From Gammaproteobacteria bacterium (lineage in GTDB: Bacteria; Pseudomonadota; Gammaproteobacteria; DSM-16500), in assembly GCA_013287085.1 (NCBI GenBank), contig JABDEM010000016.1, positions 1 through 36,096 on the forward strand: 36,096 bases of DNA, written 5' to 3'. The notes under the pieces are model-generated. The model saw only the letters and a program-made list of their open reading frames with translations. It was not told the origin of the DNA and searched no databases. Shown piece after piece: positions 21,276-30,229 of the stretch. A program made the translations under genes and the position numbers. Each line of letters starts with the position of its first letter. Position 1 is the first letter of the stretch.

Positions 21276-22538
21276 GCTAAACGCTCGAAACGCCCGAGCA
21301 TGATAATCAACATCATGGACGCGCAAATAGTCGACGCCTTTTTGGTTTAAGTGAAGTGAAAATAAAACCGTCTCAAGATCACGTTCTTGTGGCGGTTTTT
21401 GCGTAAATAACTCTAAGAATGATTTACGCGAATGGCCCACTAATAAGCGACAGCCTAAGGATTTAAAGACTTCGATATTTTTTAATAAATCTAAAGACTG
21501 TTGCGCAGTCTTACCAAATCCAATGCCTACATCAAAAATAATTCTCTCGCGCGGAATGTTTAATTTTTCTAATTGTTGCTCACCCCATTGATAGACTAAT
21601 TTTACAACGTCTTGATCTTCGGGTAATACATGATCTTTACTGGCAGGAATAGTCACATGATGCATCATGACGACATCACATGTATGAGCACGAATTAATT
21701 CTTGCATCGCAGGATTGGTTAAACCACTTACATCATTAATCCAATCGATTCCTAACGCTAATGCTTTCTCGGCTGTTTTAGCATTTCTTGTATCAAGACT
21801 AATTTTGGCAGGGATTGATTTTAAATTCGATAAAAAAGGTTCTAGGCGTCGCCATTCTTCCTCTGGCGTGATAGGTTTTGCATTGGGATTTGTAGCTTCA
21901 GCGCCAATATCTATAACATCTGCACCTGCATCCGCTAATTTTTTTATTTTTTCGAATGTTACTGTTTGCCCCCCATCGGAAAAAGAATCGGGGGCAAGAT
22001 TAATGGTTCCAACCAGTTGGGCAGTATCAATGCGATGAGGAATTTGCTTAGTATTTAAAGGATCAGGTTTAGATTTTAAATCTTGTGCCATTTTTGCAGC
22101 ACGGTCGCCTCTAGGATGAATCCAATTAGGCGCAACATCCGCAAGCGGCCATAGGGCAAAAGGACGAGTGAGTAAATGCTCGTGCGGGATATGCAATAAT
22201 TTATCGTATTGAACTAAATCATCCCAAGCTAAAATATCAATATCAAGCGGCCTTGGCGCCCAATCACTATCGGGTTTTCTGCCTACCGCAATTTCAATAT
22301 TTTTAATAATTTTAAGAAATTCATAAGGTTCAAGTTTTGTGTCACAACGAAGGGCGGCATTTAAATAAGGCCTATTATCCCAATGGGTTGGTGCGTTTTC
22401 AGGTAATAAGGCATCGGATATATAAATGGGAGATACTTGGGCTACAGAAGTTTGAGGAATAGCTCGAATTAAATTTAAGCCTTTACGTAAATTGGCTAAT
22501 CGATCTCCAACATTTGACCCTAAACCTAATATGACCAT
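21264..22538 (-). CDS. Bifunctional HPPK-DHPS (FolK-FolP fusion)
   Basis: 424 aa from ATG 22538 (MVILGLGSNVGDRLANLR, the FolK family start); an upstream in-frame ATG at 22610 would add 24 unrelated residues. Residues 1-160 are HPPK, pyrophosphorylating 6-hydroxymethyl-dihydropterin (GRKPDSDWAPRPLDIDILAW is the signature). Residues about 190-424 are dihydropteroate synthase, joining that product to p-aminobenzoate. Its motifs are GTINLAPDSFSDGG, DAGADVIDIGAEATNPNA, SLDTRNAKTAEKAL, WINDVSGL, DVGIGFGKT and LLVGHSRKSFL. In DHPS the last motif supplies catalytic Lys and Arg. A FolK-FolP fusion is known in Francisella; E. coli has separate proteins. Divergent from the PTPS-like gene by 31 nt. Confidence 0.95.
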   Translation of the reverse strand: MVILGLGSNVGDRLANLRKGLNLIRAIPQTSVAQVSPIYISDALLPENAPTHWDNRPYLNAALRCDTKLEPYEFLKIIKNIEIAVGRKPDSDWAPRPLDIDILAWDDLVQYDKLLHIPHEHLLTRPFALWPLADVAPNWIHPRGDRAAKMAQDLKSKPDPLNTKQIPHRIDTAQLVGTINLAPDSFSDGGQTVTFEKIKKLADAGADVIDIGAEATNPNAKPITPEEEWRRLEPFLSNLKSIPAKISLDTRNAKTAEKALALGIDWINDVSGLTNPAMQELIRAHTCDVVMMHHVTIPASKDHVLPEDQDVVKLVYQWGEQQLEKLNIPRERIIFDVGIGFGKTAQQSLDLLKNIEVFKSLGCRLLVGHSRKSFLELFTQKPPQERDLETVLFSLHLNQKGVDYLRVHDVDYHARAFRAFSLAS

Positions 22539-22569
22539 ATACTTGCCCCATTCTTTTTGGGATTTATCT

Positions 22570-23061
22570 ATGTCGCGATTATCTACTATTGAGTTACATA
22601 AAGAAAGCATGCAGTTTTCGGCTGGGCATTTTACGGTCTTTTCAAGTACTGATAGGGAAAACTTGCATGGGCATAATTATAGTGTGTATGCGGCTTTTGA
22701 TACGGAAGTGGAAGATCTTGGGCTTGCGTTTGATTATCATTATTATGAAGTTAAAATTCAGCAATTGTGCATGAGTTTAGATAAATTTTTTATACTGCCT
22801 GAACTTTGTAAGTACTTAAGTTTTAGTGAAAAAGATAATTATTATCATGTGGTATTTAATCATGAGACGATGATTTTTTTAAAACGCGATGTGAAATTAT
22901 TACCCATTAGAAATTGCAGCGTGGAAGAGTTATCGAATTGGTTTATTGAACAATTGATTGCTGAAAAAGCCGAATTAATTAAAAATAAAATTTCTAAAAT
23001 TACTGTTAAAGTCTTTTCAGCGCCTGGCCAAGGGGGATCTTCTACATGGCAAATTACTTAA
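22570..23061 (+). CDS. 6-pyruvoyl-tetrahydropterin synthase family protein, Glu in place of catalytic Cys
   Basis: 163 aa from ATG 22570 (MSRLSTIELHKESMQFSAGH); the upstream in-frame ATG would run through the folKP start region. Zinc ligands are H20 (FSAGHF), H33 and H35 (LHGHNY). The Cys that QueD has four residues before HGH is absent (Arg29). Glu30 gives an E-x-x-H-G-H motif, which I recall as the mark of the PTPS-III type that replaces FolB in some organisms. The usual L-D-H reads L70-D71-K72, and the C-terminal Glu is replaced (VFSAPGQGGSS). It is therefore not a standard QueD. It overlaps the SDR gene by 16 nt, so the two products probably act together on a pterin. Confidence 0.8.
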   Translation: MSRLSTIELHKESMQFSAGHFTVFSSTDRENLHGHNYSVYAAFDTEVEDLGLAFDYHYYEVKIQQLCMSLDKFFILPELCKYLSFSEKDNYYHVVFNHETMIFLKRDVKLLPIRNCSVEELSNWFIEQLIAEKAELIKNKISKITVKVFSAPGQGGSSTWQIT

Positions 23062-23741
23062 TAATCACAGGCGGTAGTAAAGGCATTGGTGAAAAAACCA
23101 TTGCCCATTTTAAAAAAGAACAGTGGCAAGTGATTAATATTTCTCGTAGTGCTTCTACTCTTTCAGATGTGCATTTTAGTATTGATTTATCTTCAATAGA
23201 AGATATTCAAAAACACACCTCAATTTTACGTGATGCTATCAAAAACCCTAAAAGAATATGCTTAGTGCATAATGCTGCTTTTTGCAAAAGAGACAGCGTG
23301 GATTCTCTTTCACTAGAAGATTTAAAGTTAACTTTAGAAACAAACGTAATAGCGCCTGCCGCTTTAAATCAAGTCTTTATTCCTCTTATGCAACAAGGTT
23401 CTTCTATTATCTATATAGGATCAACACTTGCAGAAATTGGGGTCCCGGGGAAAGCTTCTTATATCACATCAAAACATGCGCTCGTTGGGTTAATGCGCGC
23501 TACTTGCCAAGATTTAGCAGATAAAATGATACGCACTTGCTGTATTTGTCCAGGCTTAGTTGAGACTAAAATGCTAGTTGAAACCATGGATGAAAAAACT
23601 AAACAAAATTTATTAAACAAAACCATAGGCAAAAGACTAATAAAACCGGAAGAAATTGCTGAGATGATTTATTTCTGTGCCAATACAGATACTATTAATG
23701 GTATCACGTTGCATGCCAATCTCGGACAAATCGCTGATTAA
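23046..23741 (+). CDS. Short-chain dehydrogenase/reductase, sepiapterin-reductase-like by context
   Basis: 231 aa Rossmann-fold NAD(P)H oxidoreductase. Cofactor motif TGGSKGIGE (8-16), HNAAF (75-79), and the catalytic Ser126, Tyr139 and Lys143 in SYITSKHALVG. Tail NGITLHANLGQIAD is a variant of the usual N-G-x-x-x-x-x-D-G-G. Start overlaps the PTPS-like gene by 16 nt and the end overlaps folB by 4 nt. An SDR coupled to a PTPS recalls sepiapterin reductase and related pterin reductases, so a reduced pterin cofactor is the likely product. The substrate cannot be read from sequence. Confidence 0.85.
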   Translation: MANYLIITGGSKGIGEKTIAHFKKEQWQVINISRSASTLSDVHFSIDLSSIEDIQKHTSILRDAIKNPKRICLVHNAAFCKRDSVDSLSLEDLKLTLETNVIAPAALNQVFIPLMQQGSSIIYIGSTLAEIGVPGKASYITSKHALVGLMRATCQDLADKMIRTCCICPGLVETKMLVETMDEKTKQNLLNKTIGKRLIKPEEIAEMIYFCANTDTINGITLHANLGQIAD

Positions 23742-24106
23742 CCACTATAAGAAAAACTAACGCCTTTAAACTTTATATTGGGTAATTGTTTTTTAATATT
23801 CACAGTAACAAAAACCGGCTTTGAAAATTGTTGCTTGATGTGCTGATGTAAGGTTTTACTTAAATTTTCGATGAGTTTAAATTCACGTTCATCTAAAAAA
23901 GCCTGAATGGATTGAATCATAGCATCATAACAAGTGGTATCTGAAAGTTCATTGGTTTCACACGCGGTGGGCGGATCAAAATGATAGATATCAATATCAA
24001 TCCGTATGGTTTGTTTTTTTCTGCGCTCATTATCCGGCCAACCTAAATGCACTTCGCATTCAAGTTCATGGAGAGAGAGAGAAGCATGCTCTTTGGGTTC
24101 ATTCAT
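23738..24106 (-). CDS. folB: Dihydroneopterin aldolase
   Basis: 122 aa, typical for FolB, which cleaves dihydroneopterin to 6-hydroxymethyl-dihydropterin. LSLHELECEVHLGWPDNERR matches the N-terminal strand and the conserved Glu region. CYDAMIQSI gives the conserved Tyr, KLIENLSKTL is the E-N-L-A helix, and VNIKKQLPN carries the catalytic Lys region. Its start overlaps the stop of the aldo/keto reductase as ATGA, so it is translated from that operon. Both this and a PTPS-III-like protein are present, a possible redundancy. Confidence 0.85.
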   Translation of the reverse strand: MNEPKEHASLSLHELECEVHLGWPDNERRKKQTIRIDIDIYHFDPPTACETNELSDTTCYDAMIQSIQAFLDEREFKLIENLSKTLHQHIKQQFSKPVFVTVNIKKQLPNIKFKGVSFSYSG

Positions 24107-25053
24107 TGGGGCTTATTCTTTAAAATATTTTCAATCGCCGTCATTACATCTGGTGTTAATTTAGGTTTTACTTCTAGTGCGCCTAAATTTTCTAATAGCT
24201 GCTCTACTTTGCTTGCCCCTGTGATAACAGTACTCACATACGGATTTTTCAGACACCAAGCCAGTGCTAATTGCGATAATTTGCAATTTAACTGATTCGC
24301 TATTTTAGTGAGTTCTTTAGTTTTATCTACTAATTCTTGGAAATTCTGAGGAATTAATGAAGGTTCTTTAACAAAACGACTGTCTTTAGGAATCCCATTA
24401 ATATATTTTCCGGATAAAATTCCAGACTCAAGCGGACTCCAAATCGTTGTTCCTAAGCCATATTTTTTAAATAGGGGTAAATAATCTTTTTCTAGGTGCT
24501 CTCTATTAAACATATTATAACGAGGTTGTTCCATGGTCGGCTTAATACAGTTTAGCTTTTCGGCTATAGTATAAGCCTCTTCAATTTGCGCCGCACTCCA
24601 CTCAGAAGTTCCCCAATAAAATGCATAACCCTGACGAACCAGGTAATCCATGGCTAATACAGTTTCTTCAATCGGCGTTTCAGGATCGGGTCTATGACAG
24701 AAAAGTAAGTCTACATAATCCAGCTGTAGGCGCTTTAAAGCATTTTTTGTGCCTTCTAATAGGTGCTTGCGCGAAAGACCTTTATCATTAGGACCTGGCC
24801 CTCCCCAAAAAATCTTAGTAGAAACAACCAAATCTTCTCGTCTAAAATCTTTTAAAATTTCACCCATTAATATTTCAGATTGGCCTTGAGCATAGGCTTC
24901 GGCATTATCAAAGAAATTGATCCCATGATCAAAAGCCGTCTTCATGCATTGTTTTGCTTCTTTTAACCCAATTTGTTTATGAAAAGTGATCCAAGAGCCG
25001 AAAGAAAGTTCGCTTAATTTGATGCCCGCTTTGCCTAATCGATTGTATTGCAT
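24103..25053 (-). CDS. Aldo/keto reductase (potassium-channel beta-subunit-like subfamily)
   Basis: 316 aa from ATG 25053, preceded by AAGGAG; an in-frame upstream start at 25089 lacks a site. TIM-barrel NADPH oxidoreductase. NRLGKAGIKLSELSFGSW, NFFDNAEAYAQG (catalytic Asp and Tyr), VVSTKIFWGG (catalytic Lys), LDYVDLLFCHRPD (catalytic His), WGTSEWSAAQI and TIWSPLESGILSGKY are all present. The pattern resembles the Kv-beta/YghZ group rather than aldose reductases. Substrate unknown. It is cotranscribed with folB (4-nt overlap) and divergent from the SUF regulator by 80 nt. Confidence 0.92.
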   Translation of the reverse strand: MQYNRLGKAGIKLSELSFGSWITFHKQIGLKEAKQCMKTAFDHGINFFDNAEAYAQGQSEILMGEILKDFRREDLVVSTKIFWGGPGPNDKGLSRKHLLEGTKNALKRLQLDYVDLLFCHRPDPETPIEETVLAMDYLVRQGYAFYWGTSEWSAAQIEEAYTIAEKLNCIKPTMEQPRYNMFNREHLEKDYLPLFKKYGLGTTIWSPLESGILSGKYINGIPKDSRFVKEPSLIPQNFQELVDKTKELTKIANQLNCKLSQLALAWCLKNPYVSTVITGASKVEQLLENLGALEVKPKLTPDVMTAIENILKNKPQ

Positions 25054-25083
25054 AATCGCTCCTTTCTGATGTTGCACCAATCC

Positions 25084-25098
25084 GTACAATTATGGTAC
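25084..25098. promoter_or_regulatory. Imperfect palindrome, candidate Rrf2 operator
   Basis: A 15-bp imperfect palindrome (GTACAATTATGGTAC; six of seven pairs match) in the 80-bp divergent region between the aldo/keto reductase and the Rrf2 regulator gene. It lies about 36 nt before the regulator ATG, where autoregulation would act. It does not match the E. coli IscR consensus that I can recall. Confidence 0.3.
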
Positions 25099-25133
25099 TG
25101 TATGCATCCTTAGAACAAGGGTTAAGGAATAAA

Positions 25134-25598
25134 ATGTTAAAAATCAATAAGTTAACAGACTATGCGACATTGATCTTAAGTCATCTCGCCAATAATCCTA
25201 TTGAAGTCGTTAGTGCGACTGATATTGCCAAAAATATTCAATTAAGTATACCAACGATCAGCAAAATCTTAAAAATCTTATGCGGGGCTGAATTAGTAAA
25301 ATCCTTTAGGGGTGCAGGTGGTGGTTATCAACTCGCTAAACCCGCCAATCAAATCAATTTAACTGATATTATTTTTGCTCTTGAAGGCGATATCAGCTTA
25401 ACCGAATGTTGCAAAGGCACTAATGCCTGCAAACTCAATGCGGAATGTACGATCAAAGAAAATTGGAAAAAAATTAATGACATCGTAAAGACTGCCTTAG
25501 CAGGGCTCACTTTAAGTGATATGTCAAAACCCTTAGAGACTCTCCCGCTTAACTTACGCGGCATACCGGTTAAAACAATAGAAAGCAGCCATGGCTAA
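25134..25598 (+). CDS. Rrf2-family Fe-S-sensing regulator of the SUF operon
   Basis: 154 aa from ATG 25134, preceded by AAGGA. Winged helix-turn-helix at 1-75 ([45 protein letters not shown]). C93-x5-C99-x5-C105 reproduces the [2Fe-2S] ligand spacing of IscR, with an extra Cys at 92. Leading the suf genes and overlapping sufB by 8 nt, it corresponds to the SUF system regulator found in several proteobacteria. It most likely represses suf when it holds a cluster and relieves repression when clusters are scarce (inference from the family). Confidence 0.92.
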   Translation: MLKINKLTDYATLILSHLANNPIEVVSATDIAKNIQLSIPTISKILKILCGAELVKSFRGAGGGYQLAKPANQINLTDIIFALEGDISLTECCKGTNACKLNAECTIKENWKKINDIVKTALAGLTLSDMSKPLETLPLNLRGIPVKTIESSHG

Positions 25599-27033
25599 TC
25601 AATATATAAAAGAAGTGGTGAATCAAACTTATCAATACGGTTTTGTGACCGCCATTGAATCAGATGCCATCGCCCCTGGATTATCAGAAGAAGTGGTGCG
25701 AGAAATTTCACGTCGCAAAGATGAACCTGAATTTTTATTAGCATGGCGTCTTAAAGCGTATCAACATTGGTTAACGCTCTCACCTCCTGAATGGGCAAAA
25801 GTAAAATATCCGAAAATTGATTATCAAAAAATTATTTATTACTCAGCTCCTAAATCTAAAAAAGACGGCCCTAAAAGCTTAGAAGATGTGGATCCAAAAT
25901 TATTAGAAACGTATGCAAAATTAGGGATTCCCTTACATGAACGGGCAAAATTAGCCGGCGTTGCAGTTGATGCAGTATTTGATAGTGTTTCTGTTGCAAC
26001 GACTTTTAAAGAAAAATTATCTGAGGCCGGTGTAATATTTTGTTCTTTTTCAGATGCGGTGAAAAATCATCCTGAACTCATTCAAAAATATCTGGGTACG
26101 GTAGTTCCTTATCGTGACAATTATTTTGCTGCATTAAATTCTGCCGTATTTAGTGACGGATCCTTTGTCTATATTCCCAAAGGCGTGCGTTGTCCTATGG
26201 AGTTATCCACTTATTTTAGAATTAATGCAGCTAATACTGGACAATTTGAGCGTACTTTAATTATTGCAGATGATGATAGTTATGTGAGTTATTTAGAAGG
26301 CTGTACTGCGCCTATGCGTGATGAAAACCAATTGCATGCCGCAGTGGTTGAATTAATTGCTTTAGAAAAAGCTCAAATAAAATATTCTACCGTACAAAAC
26401 TGGTATCCAGGTGACGAAGAAGGGCGCGGAGGAATTTATAATTTTGTCACCAAACGCGGCGCTTGTCGTGGAAAGCATTCTAAAATTTCCTGGACCCAAA
26501 TCGAAACAGGATCAGCCATCACTTGGAAATATCCTAGTGTCGTTTTACAAGGCGATCATTCTGTCGGTGAATTTTATTCGGTGGCATTAACCAATCATTA
26601 TCAACAAGCCGATACTGGCACCAAGATGATTCATATTGGGAAAAATACGCGGAGTACTATTATATCCAAAGGCATTTCAGCCGGTCGCGGCCAAAACACT
26701 TATCGCGGTTTAGTCAGGATGTTACCCACTGCTGCTCGCGCAAGAAACTACACTCAATGTGATTCTTTGTTATTAAGTCAAACTTGCGGTGCGCATACTT
26801 TTCCAACGATTGATGTTAAAAATGCAACCGCTCAAGTTGAACACGAAGCCAGCACCTCAAAAATAGGGGATGATCAATTATTTTATTGCAAACAAAGAGG
26901 TATTTCTGCTGAAGATGCGGTATCGATGATTGTGAATGGCTTTTGTAAGCAAGTATTTAAAGAATTGCCTATGGAATTTGCTGTTGAGGCGCAAAAATTA
27001 CTAGAAGTCAGTTTAGAGGGGAGTGTCGGTTAA
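25591..27033 (+). CDS. sufB: Fe-S cluster assembly scaffold SufB
   Basis: 480 aa. Beta-helix scaffold subunit of SufBC2D on which clusters are assembled. [24 protein letters not shown] marks the N-terminal helical domain. [40 protein letters not shown] and [20 protein letters not shown] are family blocks. [16 protein letters not shown] and [17 protein letters not shown] contain the conserved Cys and Glu that function in cluster formation. Start overlaps the regulator by 8 nt, and sufC starts at its last base. Confidence 0.97.
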   Translation: MANQYIKEVVNQTYQYGFVTAIESDAIAPGLSEEVVREISRRKDEPEFLLAWRLKAYQHWLTLSPPEWAKVKYPKIDYQKIIYYSAPKSKKDGPKSLEDVDPKLLETYAKLGIPLHERAKLAGVAVDAVFDSVSVATTFKEKLSEAGVIFCSFSDAVKNHPELIQKYLGTVVPYRDNYFAALNSAVFSDGSFVYIPKGVRCPMELSTYFRINAANTGQFERTLIIADDDSYVSYLEGCTAPMRDENQLHAAVVELIALEKAQIKYSTVQNWYPGDEEGRGGIYNFVTKRGACRGKHSKISWTQIETGSAITWKYPSVVLQGDHSVGEFYSVALTNHYQQADTGTKMIHIGKNTRSTIISKGISAGRGQNTYRGLVRMLPTAARARNYTQCDSLLLSQTCGAHTFPTIDVKNATAQVEHEASTSKIGDDQLFYCKQRGISAEDAVSMIVNGFCKQVFKELPMEFAVEAQKLLEVSLEGSVG

Positions 27034-27776
27034 TGTTAGCTATCAAAAATTTACATGCATCTATTTCACAACCTATTTTACGTGGGATTAATTTAACTAT
27101 TAATCCCGGTGAAGTGCACGCAATTATGGGACCGAATGGCTCAGGTAAAAGCACGCTTTCCAATGTTCTTGCCGGGCGTGAAGAATACCAAGTGACTGAC
27201 GGTGAAGTTCAATTAAATGGCAAAGACTTACTTTCCATGCAACCTGAAGAACGCGCAGCCCAAGGTTTATTTCTTGCGTTTCAATATCCAGTTGAAATAC
27301 CGGGTGTTAACAATATGTATTTCTTAAAAGCGGCAGTTAATAGCATTCGCAAACAAAGAAACTTATCGCCTCTGGATGCTGTGGATTTTATACAACTCAT
27401 TAAAAGCAAAATTAAAGAAATTGGTTTTGATGAAAGCTTCTTACACCGTGCTGTCAATGAAGGCTTTTCGGGTGGTGAGAAAAAACGTAATGAAGTCTTA
27501 CAAATGATGATGTTAGAACCGCATTTAGCGATTCTTGATGAAACCGATTCAGGCTTAGATATTGATGCGTTACAAATGGTCGCCAAAGGCGTCAATAGTT
27601 TACGCGATGGCAAACGCAGCTTCTTAGTCGTGACTCACTACCAAAGACTTTTAAATTATATAGTACCGGATGTGGTTCACGTCATGGTGCAAGGCAAAAT
27701 CATTAAATCAGGCGGAAAAGAACTGGCTTTAGAATTAGAAGAAAAAGGCTATGGCTGGCTTGAGGGGAATCCATGA
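27033..27776 (+). CDS. sufC: Fe-S cluster assembly ATPase SufC
   Basis: 247 aa ABC-type ATPase of the SufBC2D complex. Walker A GPNGSGKSTLSNVLAGR, Q-loop in FLAFQYPVEIPG, signature FSGGEKKRNEVLQ (the SufC-typical variant of LSGGQ), Walker B HLAILDETDSGLDIDAL, and H-loop in VVTHYQRLL. It is soluble, with no membrane partner. It is coupled to both neighbours by overlaps of 1 and 4 nt. Confidence 0.97.
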   Translation: MLAIKNLHASISQPILRGINLTINPGEVHAIMGPNGSGKSTLSNVLAGREEYQVTDGEVQLNGKDLLSMQPEERAAQGLFLAFQYPVEIPGVNNMYFLKAAVNSIRKQRNLSPLDAVDFIQLIKSKIKEIGFDESFLHRAVNEGFSGGEKKRNEVLQMMMLEPHLAILDETDSGLDIDALQMVAKGVNSLRDGKRSFLVVTHYQRLLNYIVPDVVHVMVQGKIIKSGGKELALELEEKGYGWLEGNP

Positions 27777-28624
27777 AATTTAGCCGTACTAAAAAAGGTT
27801 ATCGCTTGGAAATTGCTCCCGGTAGCACTATTAAAGAACCGATTCATATTGTGTTTGGGCAAGAAGATTGCGACGAAACGCTAAATAATACTATTATCGC
27901 CGAAGAAGATAGTGAAATTACTATTTTGGAAGAATACACATCCAATATCAATCTAGAATGCCGTACCGAAATGATCTGTAAGTCGAATGCTAAAATAAAC
28001 TATTACAAAATTCAAAATCAAGATAAAAGCGCTAGCCATTCTGCTCAAACTTTTATTAAGCAATCCAAAGATAGCGTTGTAAATCATTTTTCACTTTCTT
28101 TAGGGGGAAAAGCTAATCAGGAAACTATTTCAGTCTCTCTATCTGAAACCGGATCTGCTTGCCAATTACTCGGTTTTTATACGCTTTCTGAAGATAATCA
28201 ATCTTCTGAACACTCTTTAAAAGTCGATCATTTGGCCAATCACAGCCAAAGCAATATGTTTTACAAAGGCATATTAAATAATAAATCCAAAGCCTGTTTT
28301 ACTGGAAAAGTTTATGTTCATCCTGACACTCAAAAAGTAGAAGCCGTTCAAGCGAATCACAATTTATTATTATCTTCTAACGCAGAAGCGATTAGCAAAC
28401 CCGAATTAGAAATCTATGCGGATGATGTTAAATGTAAACACGGCGCAACCGTAGGACAACTCGATGAGGAAGCGTTATTTTATTTACGCTCACGAGGAAT
28501 TGATGAAGCCAGTGCTAAACAATTTTTATTAGCAGCATACGCAGAAGATGTGATTAGTCACATTAATCATGCAAAAGCGTTTGAATATATAAGCAATGCG
28601 GTGAACAACCATGTTAAATATTGA
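27773..28624 (+). CDS. sufD: Fe-S cluster assembly protein SufD (short form)
   Basis: 283 aa against about 423 in E. coli: the beta-helix core and C-terminus are present, but most of the N-terminal helical domain is missing. Start ATG overlaps the sufC stop as ATGA, and no upstream in-frame extension is possible without crossing sufC. C-terminal blocks QAVQANHNLLLSSNAEAISK-type, LEIYADDVKCKHGATVGQLD, and DEEALFYLRSRGIDEASAK are intact, including the conserved Cys and His region. It partners SufB in SufBC2D. Reading frame is clean, so this looks like a natural short form rather than a decayed gene. Confidence 0.93.
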   Translation: MKFSRTKKGYRLEIAPGSTIKEPIHIVFGQEDCDETLNNTIIAEEDSEITILEEYTSNINLECRTEMICKSNAKINYYKIQNQDKSASHSAQTFIKQSKDSVVNHFSLSLGGKANQETISVSLSETGSACQLLGFYTLSEDNQSSEHSLKVDHLANHSQSNMFYKGILNNKSKACFTGKVYVHPDTQKVEAVQANHNLLLSSNAEAISKPELEIYADDVKCKHGATVGQLDEEALFYLRSRGIDEASAKQFLLAAYAEDVISHINHAKAFEYISNAVNNHVKY

Positions 28625-29807
28625 AAAAATAAGAAAAGATTTTCCTATTTTGCAGTGCACGATGCACGGGAAACCGCTTATTTATCTAGATAGCAGCAAT
28701 ACTAGCCAAAAACCAAATGGTGTGATTGATGCTATTACTCATTACTATAAAAATTATAATGCTAATATTCACCGTTCTATTTATGAATTAAGCGCGAAAG
28801 CAACTCATTTATATGAAAAAACACGCACTAATATTAAAGAATTTATTAACGCTAAATCCACCCAAGAAATTATTTTTACCAAAGGTACCACTGAGGCGAT
28901 TAATTTAGTAGCAAGTTCCCTCTCTTTTAGTGAAGGTGATGAAATCATTGTAAGCACCATGGAACATCATTCCAATTTGGTTCCTTGGCAAAAATTGGGG
29001 GTTAAACTGCGGATTATTCCCATTTCAGATAAGGGTGAATTAGATTTAGGGGCTTATCAGAATTTATTTAATTCGCACACTAAAATGGTTGCCATAACTC
29101 ATGCTTCTAACGTGCTAGGAACCATTAATCCTATTAAAGAAATCACTAAAATCGCCCATCAGCATCAAGTTGCCGTATTAGTCGATGGGGCTCAAGCTTT
29201 TCCGCATCTTCCTGTGGATGTTGAAGATTTAGATTGTGATTTTTATGCTTTCTCCAGTCACAAAGCTTATGGCCCCACCGGGGTTGGTGTTTTATACGGT
29301 AAAAAAGATCTACTAGAAAAAATGTCACCCTATCAAGGCGGCGGCAATATGATTGAAAGAGTGAGTCTTACTGATTTTACTTGTAATCAATTACCTTATA
29401 AATTTGAAGCAGGAACCCCTAATATTGCGGATGTTATCGCTTTTGATGCAGCGATTAATTATATAAAATCCATAGGCTTTGAAAATATTATGCGTCATGA
29501 ACAAAATTTACTGCATTATGCGACCGAAAAATTAAATAACATTGATGGCTTACGTATCATAGGAAATGCTTCCAAGAAACTCGGCGTTATTTCTTTTGTC
29601 ATGAAAGAGATACATCCGCATGATATCGGCACTATTTTAGATCACGAAGGCATTGCCGTGCGTGCAGGACATCACTGTGCGATGCCTCTCATGGAACGAT
29701 TTAAAGTTCCAGCCATGGTCCGTGTTTCATTTGGAATTTATAACACTGAAAAAGAAATCGATCATTTAAGTTTAGCCCTAAAAACTGCCGAGAGGATATT
29801 CGCCTAA
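28611..29807 (+). CDS. sufS: Cysteine desulfurase SufS
   Basis: 398 aa PLP enzyme that removes sulfur from cysteine as a persulfide. IRKDFPILQ, YLDSSNTSQKP, ANIHRSIYELS, TKGTTEAINLVA, MEHHSNLVPWQ, VDGAQAFPHLPVD and the PLP lysine in FSSHKAYGPTGVGVLYG are visible. The catalytic Cys lies in RAGHHCAMPLM, the group II (SufS) type. It overlaps sufD by 14 nt and meets sufU by one base (TAATG). SufU rather than SufE is next to it. Confidence 0.97.
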   Translation: MLNIEKIRKDFPILQCTMHGKPLIYLDSSNTSQKPNGVIDAITHYYKNYNANIHRSIYELSAKATHLYEKTRTNIKEFINAKSTQEIIFTKGTTEAINLVASSLSFSEGDEIIVSTMEHHSNLVPWQKLGVKLRIIPISDKGELDLGAYQNLFNSHTKMVAITHASNVLGTINPIKEITKIAHQHQVAVLVDGAQAFPHLPVDVEDLDCDFYAFSSHKAYGPTGVGVLYGKKDLLEKMSPYQGGGNMIERVSLTDFTCNQLPYKFEAGTPNIADVIAFDAAINYIKSIGFENIMRHEQNLLHYATEKLNNIDGLRIIGNASKKLGVISFVMKEIHPHDIGTILDHEGIAVRAGHHCAMPLMERFKVPAMVRVSFGIYNTEKEIDHLSLALKTAERIFA

Positions 29808-30229
29808 TGTCAGACTTACGTGAACTCTATCAAGAATTAATTATCGATCACGGAAGGCATCCCAGAAATTTTGGCAAACTTAATGATGCCACTTGTCATA
29901 AAGAAGGTTACAACCCTTTATGCGGTGATAAAGTGACTTTATACTTGTTAGAAAAAAATGGTGTGGTTGAAAAAATTCAATTTGAAGGGTCAGGCTGCGC
30001 CATCTCTATGGCCTCAGCTTCGCTCTTAACCGAATGCTTAAAAGGCAAAACCAAACCAGAATTTGAAGAAATCTTTAATGCTTTTCACCAACTCGTGACC
30101 ATTGGAAATTTATCAGAAGATTTAACCTTAAAGCTGGGCAAACTTGCGGCTCTTGCTGGCGTATTTGAATACCCCGCTCGAGTTAAATGCGCGACCCTTG
30201 CCTGGCATACCATGAAAGAGGCTTTATGA
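29807..30229 (+). CDS. sufU: SufU/IscU-like protein
   Basis: 140 aa IscU-fold protein. Three Cys positions of the family are present: NPLCGD, GSGCAISMASAS and ARVKCATLAWHT, with the conserved Asp in CGD. In the SUF context it most likely accepts persulfide sulfur from SufS in the role of SufE; a scaffold role is the alternative. The stop overlaps the A-type carrier start as ATGA. Confidence 0.93.
   Translation: MSDLRELYQELIIDHGRHPRNFGKLNDATCHKEGYNPLCGDKVTLYLLEKNGVVEKIQFEGSGCAISMASASLLTECLKGKTKPEFEEIFNAFHQLVTIGNLSEDLTLKLGKLAALAGVFEYPARVKCATLAWHTMKEAL

Noticed and set aside
22539..22610. Longer N-terminus for the FolK-FolP protein
   Set aside because: The added 24 residues do not fit the FolK family start and would overlap the PTPS-like gene.
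24069..24082. GA-repeat tract (gagagagagaga) in folB as a phase-variation site
   Set aside because: It lies within codons for SLSLHE-type residues; the tract is short (six to seven dinucleotides) and the frame is intact, so slippage is only a remote possibility.
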